Program-made: the position numbers and the translations under genes | Notes under the pieces: model-generated | Told to the model about the DNA's origin: nothing | The model's input: the letters and a program-made list of their open reading frames with translations, nothing else | The model's database searches: none | In this document: positions 7,503 through 14,794 of the stretch, in pieces | Numbering within the stretch: the stretch's first letter is position 1 | Layout: every line of letters starts with the position of its first letter | Source of the DNA: Methylophilaceae bacterium UBA7525 | GTDB taxonomy: Bacteria; Pseudomonadota; Gammaproteobacteria; Burkholderiales; Methylophilaceae | DNA length: 19,171 bases | Assembly: GCA_002479405.1 (NCBI GenBank) | Contig: DLMX01000124.1 | Location: forward strand, 1,086 to 20,256 | Reading direction: 5' to 3'

Positions 7503-8441
7503 ATGAAGAATCTCACATTACGCCAAATCCGCATATTCCTTTGCGCCGTCAAGCACATGAACTTCAGCAAAGCCGCGGAAGAACTGCATATCACTGCGCC
7601 GGCAGTCTCATTGCAGATCAAGGAAATGGAAGAAGATATCGGCGTCAGCCTGTTCCTGCGCGAAGGCAGACGAGTGGAGCTGACTTCGGCAGGCGAATAT
7701 TTCCTGCTTTATGCCAGACGCATCATCAGCACCCTGAAAGAAGCCGATGACACCATGGAGCGCTTGAGAGGGCAGGATGCCAGAGTACTCAAAATCGGCC
7801 TTGTCAGTACGGCCAAATACTTCGTGCCGAAAATTCTGGCGCAATTCAAGCAGGAATACCCCAAAGTACAGATCCGCATTGAAGTCAGAAATCGCCAGCA
7901 ACTGGTAGAACTGCTTCGCGAAGGTGACATCGACGTCGCTATCATGGGTCGCCCGCCACGAGAAATCGATACACGGGTTGAAGCCTTCGCCGACCATCCG
8001 CATGCCTTCATTGCCAGCCCCCAACATCCACTGGCGGACAAACAGAACATCACGCCGAAGTCGCTCAACCAGTTCGAGATCATCACACGCGAGCATGGCT
8101 CCGGCACCCGCTTCATCATGGAAACATTTCTGGCTGAACATGAGGCTTCTCCCATCATCACCATGGAAATGTCCAGCAATGAGAGCATCAAGCAGGCAGT
8201 GATGGCCAATCTCGGCATCTCGTTTGTTTCGTTGCACACGATTGGCCTGGAGCTGGAGAACAGGCAGATTGCGGTTCTGGATGTTCAGGACACTCCCATC
8301 ATCCGCACCTGGCATGTGGTGGCACTCAGCAAGCGCAACCTCTCGCAGGCGGCGGAAGGTTTCCGCTACTTCATGCTGGAAAAGGGTGGGGAACTGCTGA
8401 ATGAGATGTTCAATACAGCCAAACCCGGGGCGGCTCGCTAG
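7503..8441 (+). CDS. cbbR: LysR-type regulator of the Calvin-cycle operon (CbbR)
   Basis: Transcriptional regulator that, in this family, binds the cbb promoter and activates it according to metabolites such as RuBP, phosphoenolpyruvate or NADPH (the effector differs between species). Seen: 312 residues. An N-terminal winged helix-turn-helix (LRQIRIFLCAVKHMNFSKAA and onward to about residue 60) is followed by a linker helix and a periplasmic-binding-protein-like effector domain from about residue 90 (VLKIGLVSTAKYFVPKIL). HGSGTR and the MSSNESIKQAVMANLGISFVS stretch are typical of CbbR. It is divergent from cbbL across 139 bp, the classical arrangement. The ribosome-binding site is weak (GGAT about 12 nt upstream), consistent with low expression. 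Confidence 0.95.
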   Translation: MKNLTLRQIRIFLCAVKHMNFSKAAEELHITAPAVSLQIKEMEEDIGVSLFLREGRRVELTSAGEYFLLYARRIISTLKEADDTMERLRGQDARVLKIGLVSTAKYFVPKILAQFKQEYPKVQIRIEVRNRQQLVELLREGDIDVAIMGRPPREIDTRVEAFADHPHAFIASPQHPLADKQNITPKSLNQFEIITREHGSGTRFIMETFLAEHEASPIITMEMSSNESIKQAVMANLGISFVSLHTIGLELENRQIAVLDVQDTPIIRTWHVVALSKRNLSQAAEGFRYFMLEKGGELLNEMFNTAKPGAAR

Positions 8442-8458
8442 CCACCCGGGTTTGGCTG
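8416..8458 (+). terminator. Long stem-loop overlapping the cbbR stop; possible terminator
   Basis: Perfect inverted repeat with 14-bp arms, CAGCCAAACCCGGG at 8416-8429 and CCCGGGTTTGGCTG at 8445-8458, around a 15-nt loop. The cbbR TAG stop (8439-8441) sits inside the loop. The stem is very stable but no T-run follows on either strand, so it is not a standard intrinsic terminator. It could block 3' exonucleases, or mark the end of cbbR with help from Rho. Confidence 0.45.
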
Positions 8459-8466
8459 CTTAAGGG

Positions 8467-8660
8467 TCAAAGCATGCGCTGCAGTACGCCATCCTTTTGG
8501 CCACACGGTGAAAAATCGCGGAAGCAATATGCGACAGCACCAGTAATGCCAACAGAATGGCAAGCGGGGAATGGAAGCCGCCGGGCAATCGCCAAGTCGG
8601 TCTTGCCAGCAGGTTTGGCGATCAACTCCAGCCCGAAGAATTTGACTGACCTGCACCCCA
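8467..8660 (-). pseudogene. Decayed C-terminal fragment of a cytochrome b561-family gene
   Basis: Seen on the minus strand: one frame starts with SVKFFGLELIAKPAGKTDLA and ends with QKDGVLQRML and a TGA stop at 8467. The stretch between makes sense only in another frame, as GFHSPLAILLALLVLSHIAS followed by AIFHRVAK. Together these resemble the last third of bacterial cytochrome b561: the FFGLEL region, then a membrane helix with a heme-ligand-type histidine, then the DGVLxRML end. Two opposite frameshifts are needed, and the N-terminal two thirds are absent, with the tRNA terminator starting where they should be. It is therefore a relic with no expected product. The family call rests on motif memory and has not been checked by search. 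Confidence 0.6.
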
Positions 8661-8674
8661 CATTTCTCCCACAC

Positions 8675-8712
8675 CAGAAAGGAAAACGGCCCAGGAAATA
8701 TCCTGAGCCGTT
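8675..8712 (-). terminator. Intrinsic terminator after tRNA-Ile2
   Basis: On the minus strand, AACGGCTCAGG pairs with CCTGGGCCGTT (11 bp including one T-G wobble) around a 6-nt loop, followed by TTTTCCTTT. It begins 8 nt after the CCA end of the tRNA, so it should end the tRNA transcript and any rpoD-tRNA read-through. Confidence 0.8.
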
Positions 8713-8720
8713 GATTTGGA

Positions 8721-8799
<79 letters not shown>

Positions 8800-8808
8800 G
8801 AAAGAGGT

Positions 8809-10728
8809 TTAGTCGTTGCCGGTTTCGAGGAAACTGCGCAGACGTTCGGAGCGTGTCGGATGACGCAGTTTGCGCAAGGCCTTGGCTTCGATCTGACGGA
8901 TACGTTCACGTGTCACATCGAACTGCTTGCCTACTTCTTCCAGCGTGTGATCGGTGTTCATCTCGATACCGAAACGCATGCGCAGCACCTTGGCTTCGCG
9001 CGGTGTGAGCGATTCCAGCACCTCGGATGTGGCATCACGCAAGCTTGCATAAACCGCCGCATCGACTGGTGCCAGCGTGGTGTTATCCTCAATGAAATCG
9101 CCCAGATGCGAATCATCATCGTCGCCGATCGGTGTTTCCATGGAGATCGGCTCCTTGGAAATCTTCAGAATCTTGCGTATCTTCTCTTCCGGCATTTCCA
9201 TCTTTTCCGCCAATGTCGCCGGATCCGGCTCCAAGCCGGTTTCCTGCAGAATCTGACGGCTGATGCGGTTCATCTTGTTGATGGTTTCGATCATGTGCAC
9301 AGGGATGCGGATGGTGCGCGCCTGGTCAGCGATAGAGCGGGTGATGGCCTGACGAATCCACCATGTGGCATACGTGGAGAATTTATAACCACGGCGATAT
9401 TCGAATTTGTCCACGGCCTTCATCAGGCCGATATTGCCTTCCTGAATCAGATCGAGGAACTGCAGGCCGCGGTTGGTGTATTTCTTGGCAATGGAGATGA
9501 CCAGACGCAGGTTGGCCTCGATCATTTCACGCTTGGCGCGGCGGGCACGTGCCTCGCCGGTGGACATCTGTTTGTTGATTTCCTTCAGTTCCTTGATCGG
9601 CAGCCCAACCCTGCCCTGCAGGTCCAGCAACTGCTGCTGCTGGTCGACAATCGAGTGTCTGAAGCGCTCCAGGCGCTCTACATAGGGTTTGCTTGATGCC
9701 AGCTCACCTTCGATCCAGTCCAGATTGACTTCATGGCCCGGAAACACCTTGATGAAATGCGGACGCGGCATACCGGCCTTGTCGACGCAGAACTCCATGA
9801 TTTTGCGCTCATGACCGCGGACTTCATTCACCATGTCACGCACAGTACCACACAGCGCTTCAACCTGCTTTGCGGAGAAACGGAATGCAGTCAGTTCTTC
9901 CAGGATGCTGTTGTGCAGCTTGATATATTCCTTGTCCTGCGAGCCTTTCGATTGCAGGATTACGGTCATTTTTTCGTGAGCCTGGCGTATCACGGCGAAT
10001 CGCGTCAACACTTCCGCCTTCAGCTCTGCCAGCGCAGCCGCGGAGATAGCGGCAGCCTTTGCTCCGTCATCATCCTCGTCCCCTTCATCTTCATCTTCGG
10101 CTTCCTCTGAAGCGTCTTCCGCGGCTTCCGCTTCCATTTCATCCGACATGCCGACATCTGAGTCAATCAGGCCATCGACCAGATCGTCGACGCTCATTTC
10201 ATCCTTTTCGACCTTTTCGACCATTGCCAGCAATTCGTTGATGGTCGTCGGACAGGCGGCAATCGCCTGCACCATGTGCTTGAGGCCGTCTTCAATGCGC
10301 TTGGCAATCTCGATTTCACCTTCACGCGTGAGCAGGTCGACGGTACCCATTTCACGCATGTACATACGCACAGGATCGGTCGTGCGGCCAAATTCGGAAT
10401 CGACTGTGGACAGCGCCTGTTCAGCTTCTTCCACTGCATCTTCATCGGTGACGGCTGCAGGGGCATCGGACATCAGCAAAGCTTCAGCATCCGGTGCTTC
10501 TTCATAAACCTGAATGCCCATGTCATTGATCATGCCGATGATGCCGTCGATCTGCTCGGAATTCTGCACATCATCCGGCAAATGGTCATTGATCTCAGCA
10601 TAGGTCAGGTAGCCGCGCTCCTTGCCAAGGACAATCAGCGTCTTCAGGCGCGTACGACGATCTTCAGCCTCGTTTGGAGTTGCTGCAGTCTTGTCGCTCA
10701 CTTTGTCGTTCTGCTGCTCTTTAGCCAT
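8809..10728 (-). CDS. rpoD: RNA polymerase primary sigma factor (sigma-70)
   Basis: Housekeeping sigma factor directing RNA polymerase to -10/-35 promoters. Seen: 639 residues. Region 1.1 is at about 20-80. Region 1.2 is near 117-150 (DPVRMYMREMGTVDLLTREG). A non-conserved insert carries a strongly acidic tract near 196-222. Region 2 is at about 397-480, with the -10 recognition and melting motif KFSTYATWWIRQAITR. Region 3 follows, with the finger DDDDSHLGDFIED, and region 4 is at about 567-635, with the -35 helix VTRERIRQIEAKALRKLR. ATG 10728 follows a GAGG site. Last protein gene of the macromolecular synthesis operon. It probably has its own promoter in the gap after dnaG. Confidence 0.98.
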   Translation of the reverse strand: MAKEQQNDKVSDKTAATPNEAEDRRTRLKTLIVLGKERGYLTYAEINDHLPDDVQNSEQIDGIIGMINDMGIQVYEEAPDAEALLMSDAPAAVTDEDAVEEAEQALSTVDSEFGRTTDPVRMYMREMGTVDLLTREGEIEIAKRIEDGLKHMVQAIAACPTTINELLAMVEKVEKDEMSVDDLVDGLIDSDVGMSDEMEAEAAEDASEEAEDEDEGDEDDDGAKAAAISAAALAELKAEVLTRFAVIRQAHEKMTVILQSKGSQDKEYIKLHNSILEELTAFRFSAKQVEALCGTVRDMVNEVRGHERKIMEFCVDKAGMPRPHFIKVFPGHEVNLDWIEGELASSKPYVERLERFRHSIVDQQQQLLDLQGRVGLPIKELKEINKQMSTGEARARRAKREMIEANLRLVISIAKKYTNRGLQFLDLIQEGNIGLMKAVDKFEYRRGYKFSTYATWWIRQAITRSIADQARTIRIPVHMIETINKMNRISRQILQETGLEPDPATLAEKMEMPEEKIRKILKISKEPISMETPIGDDDDSHLGDFIEDNTTLAPVDAAVYASLRDATSEVLESLTPREAKVLRMRFGIEMNTDHTLEEVGKQFDVTRERIRQIEAKALRKLRHPTRSERLRSFLETGND

Positions 10729-10778
10729 GCTTTACCTCAAATATTTTGTGCCGTAATTAATACTGCGGAAAACCTTGC

Positions 10779-10784
10779 ATTATA
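10779..10784 (-). promoter_or_regulatory. Candidate rpoD promoter, -10 TATAAT
   Basis: In the 141-bp gap between dnaG and rpoD a perfect consensus -10 hexamer TATAAT lies about 50 nt before the rpoD ATG. No good -35 sits at 16-18 bp; TTGGAA is only 12 bp upstream. An internal rpoD promoter is known for E. coli and is expected here, but this assignment rests on the -10 alone. Confidence 0.45.
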
Positions 10785-10869
10785 CCTCAAAATCACTTCC
10801 AATTTTAGCCCATAGACCCATCTTCCAGCTGTATTTGCCACAGCGGCTTGCAATCGCAGATACCAAACC

Positions 10870-12597
10870 CTACCGGGTATTCAGCTGCTTCAAAAGCTCG
10901 CGCTCTTCCTCAGTCAACTGACTCAGGCTTTTTTCCCGGATACTGTCCAGCAGTCTGGAATGTGTACGTTGCGAGTAGACCTCTCTTAATTGCTTGCGCG
11001 CACCTTCAAATTCAAGAGCAAAATCCAGATTTTCATCCAGAAGATGCAGTTCACGCTGGATTTCGCGAATCAATCGCTCATCCAGATGCTTTTCCAGCTG
11101 ATGCATGATCGCAGCAGGATTGGACTGCGGATTGTGCAAGGCGGTTTCAATTGCCATTCTCACCATGCGGTCTTCTTCCTCGTCCCCATGCAGCCACTGC
11201 AAATCCTCCGCGCTTGCCAGTGAAGCCTGCCGAACCAACATCAACACATAACGCCGATGCAAGGAAACCGTTTTGCGAGTCTGCCTGGGTGCAGGTTGGC
11301 GCGACGGCTGATACAGCGCGGGCAGCTTGATCATGCTACGCATCTCGTCCAGCGTGATGCCCGTCAGTTCGGCAATTCTCTTGCGTAACATCAAGGCCAG
11401 ACGAGGCGCCTGAATCTGCTTGAGTATGGGCTCAGCCTCATTGAGAAAGCGAACTTTGTCCTCCTGCGATTGCAGCGGGTTGTCCGCGCTCAGGTGCTGA
11501 ATGATGTATTGCGACAATGGCAGGGCCGTCTTCATTGCCTCTTCAAAGGCTTCCTTGCCGAATTCGCGCACATAGCTATCCGGGTCATGTCCCTTCGGCA
11601 GAAACAGAAAGCGCAACTGCAGGCCGTCAGTCAAAGCCGGCAGCGCATTCATCGCAGCACGCCAAGCTGCGCTGAGCCCAGCTGCATCGCCATCAAAACA
11701 GAACACCACCTCGTCCGTCTGCCGCATCAACTTTGTGATGTGGTAAGGTGTAGTCGCCGTGCCCAGCGCAGCTACAGCATATTCGATACCGTATTGCGCC
11801 AGCGCCACGACATCCATATAGCCTTCCACCACCAACGCCCTGCCGGCATCGCGGATTGCGCGTCTGGCCAGAAATAATCCATAAAGCTCATGGCCCTTCT
11901 GGAACAGCGGAGTTTCCGGCGAGTTGTAATACTTGGGCGTATCTTCCGAGTCAATCACCCGGCCGCCGAAACCAATGACCTGGCCTTTCTGATCGTGAAT
12001 CGGAAACATGATGCGGTCGCGAAAGCGGTCATAGCGCCGCCCCTGCTCGTTCTCCACCACCAGACCGGCTGTTTGCAGCACCTCATCATCATAATGCGGG
12101 AACACACTCTGCAAATTCTGCCAGCCTTGCGGCGCATAGCCGATCTGAAACCTTGCCGCAATCTGACCGCTCAGGCCACGATTTTTCAGATACTCGATGG
12201 CACGCGGCGATTTCTTCAATTCACTTTTGTAGTAACTGGCTGACTGCTGCATGGTCTCCAGCAAACCGGGCACAGCTTTCTGCACCGACTTTGAAGCGTC
12301 ACGCGCTTCCTGCGGCACAATCATGCCGACCATCTTCGCCAGCTCATGCACCGCCTCGACAAAACTCAAGCCCTGATATTCCATCAGAAACCCGATAGCG
12401 GTGCCGTGGGCTCCGCATCCGAAGCAATGGTAAAACTGTTTAGTCGGGCTGACGGTAAAGGAAGGGGATTTCTCGTTATGAAACGGACAACAGGCAGAAT
12501 AATTGGCGCCCGCCTTTTTCAGCGGTACGCTCTTGTCCACCACATCGACGATATCGACGCGATTGAGCAGTTCCTGGATGAAGGACTCTGGAATCAT
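10870..12597 (-). CDS. dnaG: DNA primase
   Basis: Synthesises RNA primers for DNA replication at the fork with DnaB helicase. Seen: 575 residues, close to the E. coli length. The N-terminal zinc-binding domain has CCPFHNEKSPSF and FYHCFGCGAHG (Cys37, His40, Cys58, Cys61). The catalytic core holds the TOPRIM acidic motifs VVEGYMD (Glu258, Asp262) and CFDGDAAG (Asp302, Asp304). A C-terminal helicase-binding region follows from about 430. ATG 12597 has no recognisable ribosome-binding site, and a transcription terminator lies only 20 nt upstream. Together these suggest deliberately low expression, as known for E. coli dnaG. Confidence 0.98.
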   Translation of the reverse strand: MIPESFIQELLNRVDIVDVVDKSVPLKKAGANYSACCPFHNEKSPSFTVSPTKQFYHCFGCGAHGTAIGFLMEYQGLSFVEAVHELAKMVGMIVPQEARDASKSVQKAVPGLLETMQQSASYYKSELKKSPRAIEYLKNRGLSGQIAARFQIGYAPQGWQNLQSVFPHYDDEVLQTAGLVVENEQGRRYDRFRDRIMFPIHDQKGQVIGFGGRVIDSEDTPKYYNSPETPLFQKGHELYGLFLARRAIRDAGRALVVEGYMDVVALAQYGIEYAVAALGTATTPYHITKLMRQTDEVVFCFDGDAAGLSAAWRAAMNALPALTDGLQLRFLFLPKGHDPDSYVREFGKEAFEEAMKTALPLSQYIIQHLSADNPLQSQEDKVRFLNEAEPILKQIQAPRLALMLRKRIAELTGITLDEMRSMIKLPALYQPSRQPAPRQTRKTVSLHRRYVLMLVRQASLASAEDLQWLHGDEEEDRMVRMAIETALHNPQSNPAAIMHQLEKHLDERLIREIQRELHLLDENLDFALEFEGARKQLREVYSQRTHSRLLDSIREKSLSQLTEEERELLKQLNTR

Positions 12598-12617
12598 AGA
12601 TGATTGAATAATAGCCT

Positions 12618-12644
12618 AAAAATAAAAAAGGAGCTTTCGCTCCC
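12618..12644 (-). terminator. Internal intrinsic terminator between yqeY and dnaG
   Basis: On the minus strand a stem GGAGC/GCTCC closes on a GAAA tetraloop and is followed by TTTTTTATTTTT. This is a textbook intrinsic terminator inside the operon, upstream of dnaG, equivalent to the rpsU-dnaG terminator of E. coli. It would lower dnaG and rpoD transcription relative to rpsU and yqeY. Confidence 0.9.
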
Positions 12645-12687
12645 ATTTAATTTACTGCCCGGTCGAACCCGACTATCGAATACTGAT

Positions 12688-13134
12688 TCAGGCACCCAAT
12701 CGAGCCTTAATCAGGCCGGATATCTTGCCCATATCTGCACGTCCAATCACCAGCGGCCTAACGGCCGCCATCACCTTGCCCATGTCCTTGATACCGCCAG
12801 CACCCGTGTCAGCTATCGCCTTGCCAAGAATCTCATCCAGCTCGGCATCCGTAAGCGCCACCGGCAGATATTCCTGCAGGACGCCGACTTCAAACTTCTC
12901 GACATCCGCCAGGTCATTACGACCTGCCGCTTCATATTGAGAGATCGAATCTCGGCGCTGCTTCAGCATCTTTTCGATGGCTTCGACGACCTGCGTATCA
13001 TCCAACTCGATACGCTCATCGACCTCACGCTGCTTGATCGCCGCCTGCAACAACCGGATAGCACCTAGCCGCGCAACATCCTTTGCGCGCATGGCGTTTT
13101 TCATATCTTCGGTGATTCTGGCTTTAAGCGACAT
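12688..13134 (-). CDS. yqeY: YqeY/GatB-tail domain protein
   Basis: Small alpha-helical protein similar to the C-terminal YqeY domain of the GatB subunit of Glu-tRNA(Gln)/Asp-tRNA(Asn) amidotransferase, a tRNA-binding tail. The free-standing protein has no firmly established role. Seen: 148 residues starting MSLKARITEDMKNAMRAKD, with the family stretch LGAIRLLQAAIKQREVDER, KQRRDSISQYEAAGR, LQEYLPVALTDAEL and the closing DMGKVMAAVRPLVIGRADMGKISGLIKARL. I start at ATG 13134, because the longer reading begins with a TTG at 13152. Neither start has a clear ribosome-binding site. It sits between rpsU and dnaG, flanked by hairpins on both sides. Confidence 0.92.
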   Translation of the reverse strand: MSLKARITEDMKNAMRAKDVARLGAIRLLQAAIKQREVDERIELDDTQVVEAIEKMLKQRRDSISQYEAAGRNDLADVEKFEVGVLQEYLPVALTDAELDEILGKAIADTGAGGIKDMGKVMAAVRPLVIGRADMGKISGLIKARLGA

Positions 13135-13157
13135 TTCAGCACTGACTTGCAAGGTTC

Positions 13158-13210
13158 AAAAATCAAGCAACACCCGGCGTCCGATATTCAATGAGCGCAC
13201 AAGGTGTTGC
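13158..13210 (-). terminator. Probable terminator or attenuator between rpsU and yqeY
   Basis: On the minus strand GCAACACC pairs perfectly with GGTGTTGC across a 28-nt loop, followed by TTGATTTTT. The long loop makes it weaker than a classical terminator. It starts about 33 nt after the rpsU stop and could let ribosomal protein S21 be made in excess of the downstream products. Confidence 0.6.
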
Positions 13211-13242
13211 GAAAATTCCTGAATGGCCTGGTCTTAAATTGC

Positions 13243-13455
13243 TTAGTAGAGCTTGGCTGGCAGAGTCTGGTTGCGAATGCGACGATAGTGACGCTTCACC
13301 GCAGCGGCAGCCTTGCGCTTACGCTCCCAGGTTGGCTTCTCGTAGAATTCACGAGCGCGCAAATCGGTCAGCAGACCAGTTTTTTCAATCATGCGTTTGA
13401 AGCGGCGCAGCGCTACGTCAAACGGCTCATTTTCTTTAACACGTACAGTAGACAT
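13243..13455 (-). CDS. rpsU: 30S ribosomal protein bS21
   Basis: Small basic protein of the 30S subunit platform, needed for efficient initiation. Seen: 70 residues, the standard length, with VRVKENEPFDVALRRFKRM, the EFYEKPTWERKRK motif and a basic C-terminal helix. ATG 13455 is preceded by AAGGA and GAG elements. It is the first gene of the macromolecular synthesis operon, divergent from tsaD, with a strong sigma-70 promoter 39 nt upstream of the start. Confidence 0.98.
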   Translation of the reverse strand: MSTVRVKENEPFDVALRRFKRMIEKTGLLTDLRAREFYEKPTWERKRKAAAAVKRHYRRIRNQTLPAKLY

Positions 13456-13493
13456 TCAGCTCAATTCCTTGAGGTTCTTTTGAAAAGTCTGCT

Positions 13494-13522
13494 ATTCTAG
13501 CCCCCGCTTCACTATTTATCAA
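13494..13522 (-). promoter_or_regulatory. Sigma-70 promoter of rpsU operon
   Basis: Minus strand: -35 TTGATA (13522-13517), a spacer of exactly 17 bp, and -10 TAGAAT (13499-13494). Each hexamer matches 5 of 6 consensus bases. This would start transcription about 30-35 nt before the rpsU ATG. Confidence 0.8.
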
Positions 13523-13533
13523 TCATTATCAAT
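13516..13533. repeat. Two 8-bp direct repeats, 10-bp period, over the rpsU -35
   Basis: TTATCAAT occurs at 13516-13523 and again at 13526-13533, identical and separated by CA, so the repeat period is one helical turn. The first copy contains the rpsU -35 hexamer. Phased direct repeats over a -35 suggest a regulator site. No regulator is identified. Chance occurrence in AT-rich DNA is possible. Confidence 0.5.
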
Positions 13534-13554
13534 GAGTTTTTGCATATTCCCCCC

Positions 13555-14598
13555 GTGTTGATACTAGGCATTGAATCTTCCTGCGACGAAACCGGCATCG
13601 CGCTTTATGACACTGAGCGTGGTTTGCTGTCGCATGCACTGCACTCGCAAGTGGACATGCACGCTGAATATGGCGGCGTGGTACCAGAGCTGGCTTCCCG
13701 CGATCACATCCGCCGTGCACTGCCGCTGACCCGCCGCGCGCTGGATCAGGCCGGCGTAAACTTGAACGATATCGATGGCATCGCCTACACCCAAGGCCCA
13801 GGGCTGGCAGGAGCACTGCTGGTCGGTACCAGCATCGCAGAATCCCTGGCCTTCACCCTCAAGGTACCGACCATCGGGGTCCACCACCTGGAAGGACATC
13901 TGCTGGCGCCATTGCTTGAAGAAAATCCACCCGAGTTTCCTTTTGTTGCCCTGCTGGTTTCCGGCGGCCACACGCAACTGATGCGCGTCTCCGGCATCGG
14001 CGACTATGAGCTTCTGGGCGACACGCTGGATGATGCCGCCGGTGAGGCCTTCGACAAAACTGCGAAACTGCTGGGCCTCGGTTACCCCGGTGGTCCCGCC
14101 CTGTCCAGACTTGCCGCACAGGGCAAAGCCGGCAGATTCAAACTGCCGAGACCTTTGCTCAACAGCGGCGACCTGAATTTCAGCTTTAGTGGACTGAAAA
14201 CAGCTGTACTGAGCATCGTCAACAGTGCAAAAGCTGAAACCGGAGAACTGGATGAAGCAACCAAGGCTGATATCGCCTGCGAATTCCAGGAAGCAGTGAC
14301 CGAAGTGCTGACTGCCAAATGCATGGCCGCGCTACGTGAAACAGGAATGGACAATCTGATTGTGTCAGGCGGCGTGGGCGCCAATGCCAGGCTAAGAGCA
14401 CGACTGAATGAAGCTACCAGCCGCAGGCTGTGCAAGGTCAGCTACCCGCGTCTTGAATTCTGCACGGATAATGGCGCGATGATTGCCTTTGCCGGTGCCA
14501 TGCGCATGAAGAACCTGATTGCCAAACACGCCGGGGATGGTGATCACAGCTTTACCGTGCGCCCGCGCTGGGATCTGGCAGAACTGCAGAAACCCTAA
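13555..14598 (+). CDS. tsaD: tRNA N6-threonylcarbamoyladenosine synthase, TsaD subunit
   Basis: Transfers threonylcarbamoyl to A37 of ANN-decoding tRNAs with TsaB and TsaE. Seen: 347 residues beginning (V)LILGIESSCDETGIALYD, with metal-binding HHLEGH, nucleotide-binding LLVSGGHTQL, DDAAGEAFDK, the ASKHA motif VSGGVGANARLR and CTDNGAMIA. No ATG is available in frame. Candidate starts are TTG 13540, GTG 13555 and TTG 13558, all with poor ribosome-binding sites. With GTG 13555 the metal-ligand histidines fall at 111 and 115, the E. coli TsaD numbering, so I prefer it. Divergent from rpsU, as in many proteobacteria. Confidence 0.95.
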   Translation: MLILGIESSCDETGIALYDTERGLLSHALHSQVDMHAEYGGVVPELASRDHIRRALPLTRRALDQAGVNLNDIDGIAYTQGPGLAGALLVGTSIAESLAFTLKVPTIGVHHLEGHLLAPLLEENPPEFPFVALLVSGGHTQLMRVSGIGDYELLGDTLDDAAGEAFDKTAKLLGLGYPGGPALSRLAAQGKAGRFKLPRPLLNSGDLNFSFSGLKTAVLSIVNSAKAETGELDEATKADIACEFQEAVTEVLTAKCMAALRETGMDNLIVSGGVGANARLRARLNEATSRRLCKVSYPRLEFCTDNGAMIAFAGAMRMKNLIAKHAGDGDHSFTVRPRWDLAELQKP

Positions 14599-14794
14599 CA
14601 GCCTGCCGGACTTAGAGAAGTTAACGGCAAATTCACCTAGCCGCTCCATATTCCACCGCTTTTTGGGTCACCAGAATGACTATTGACCTGCAAAACCGGC
14701 GCAATCTGTCTTCGCCCAGCCGATTTTTTCGAGCAATTGCTTTGCGGCTGCCCGCTTGAAGTATCTCGCTTCAATACTGCAAGCCTGACTCCTG
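14599..14794. other. Convergent tsaD-plsY gap with no recognised gene
   Basis: This 196-bp spacer between the converging ends of tsaD and plsY contains no open frame resembling a known protein and no hairpin followed by a T-run. Only a small repeat TTGAAG/CTTCAA near 14757-14775 stands out, and it is too weak to call a terminator. Confidence 0.5.

Noticed and set aside
8860..9696. 278-codon plus-strand frame antisense to rpoD
   Set aside because: Lies fully inside sigma-70 regions 2-4 on the other strand; no family resemblance, no ribosome-binding site.
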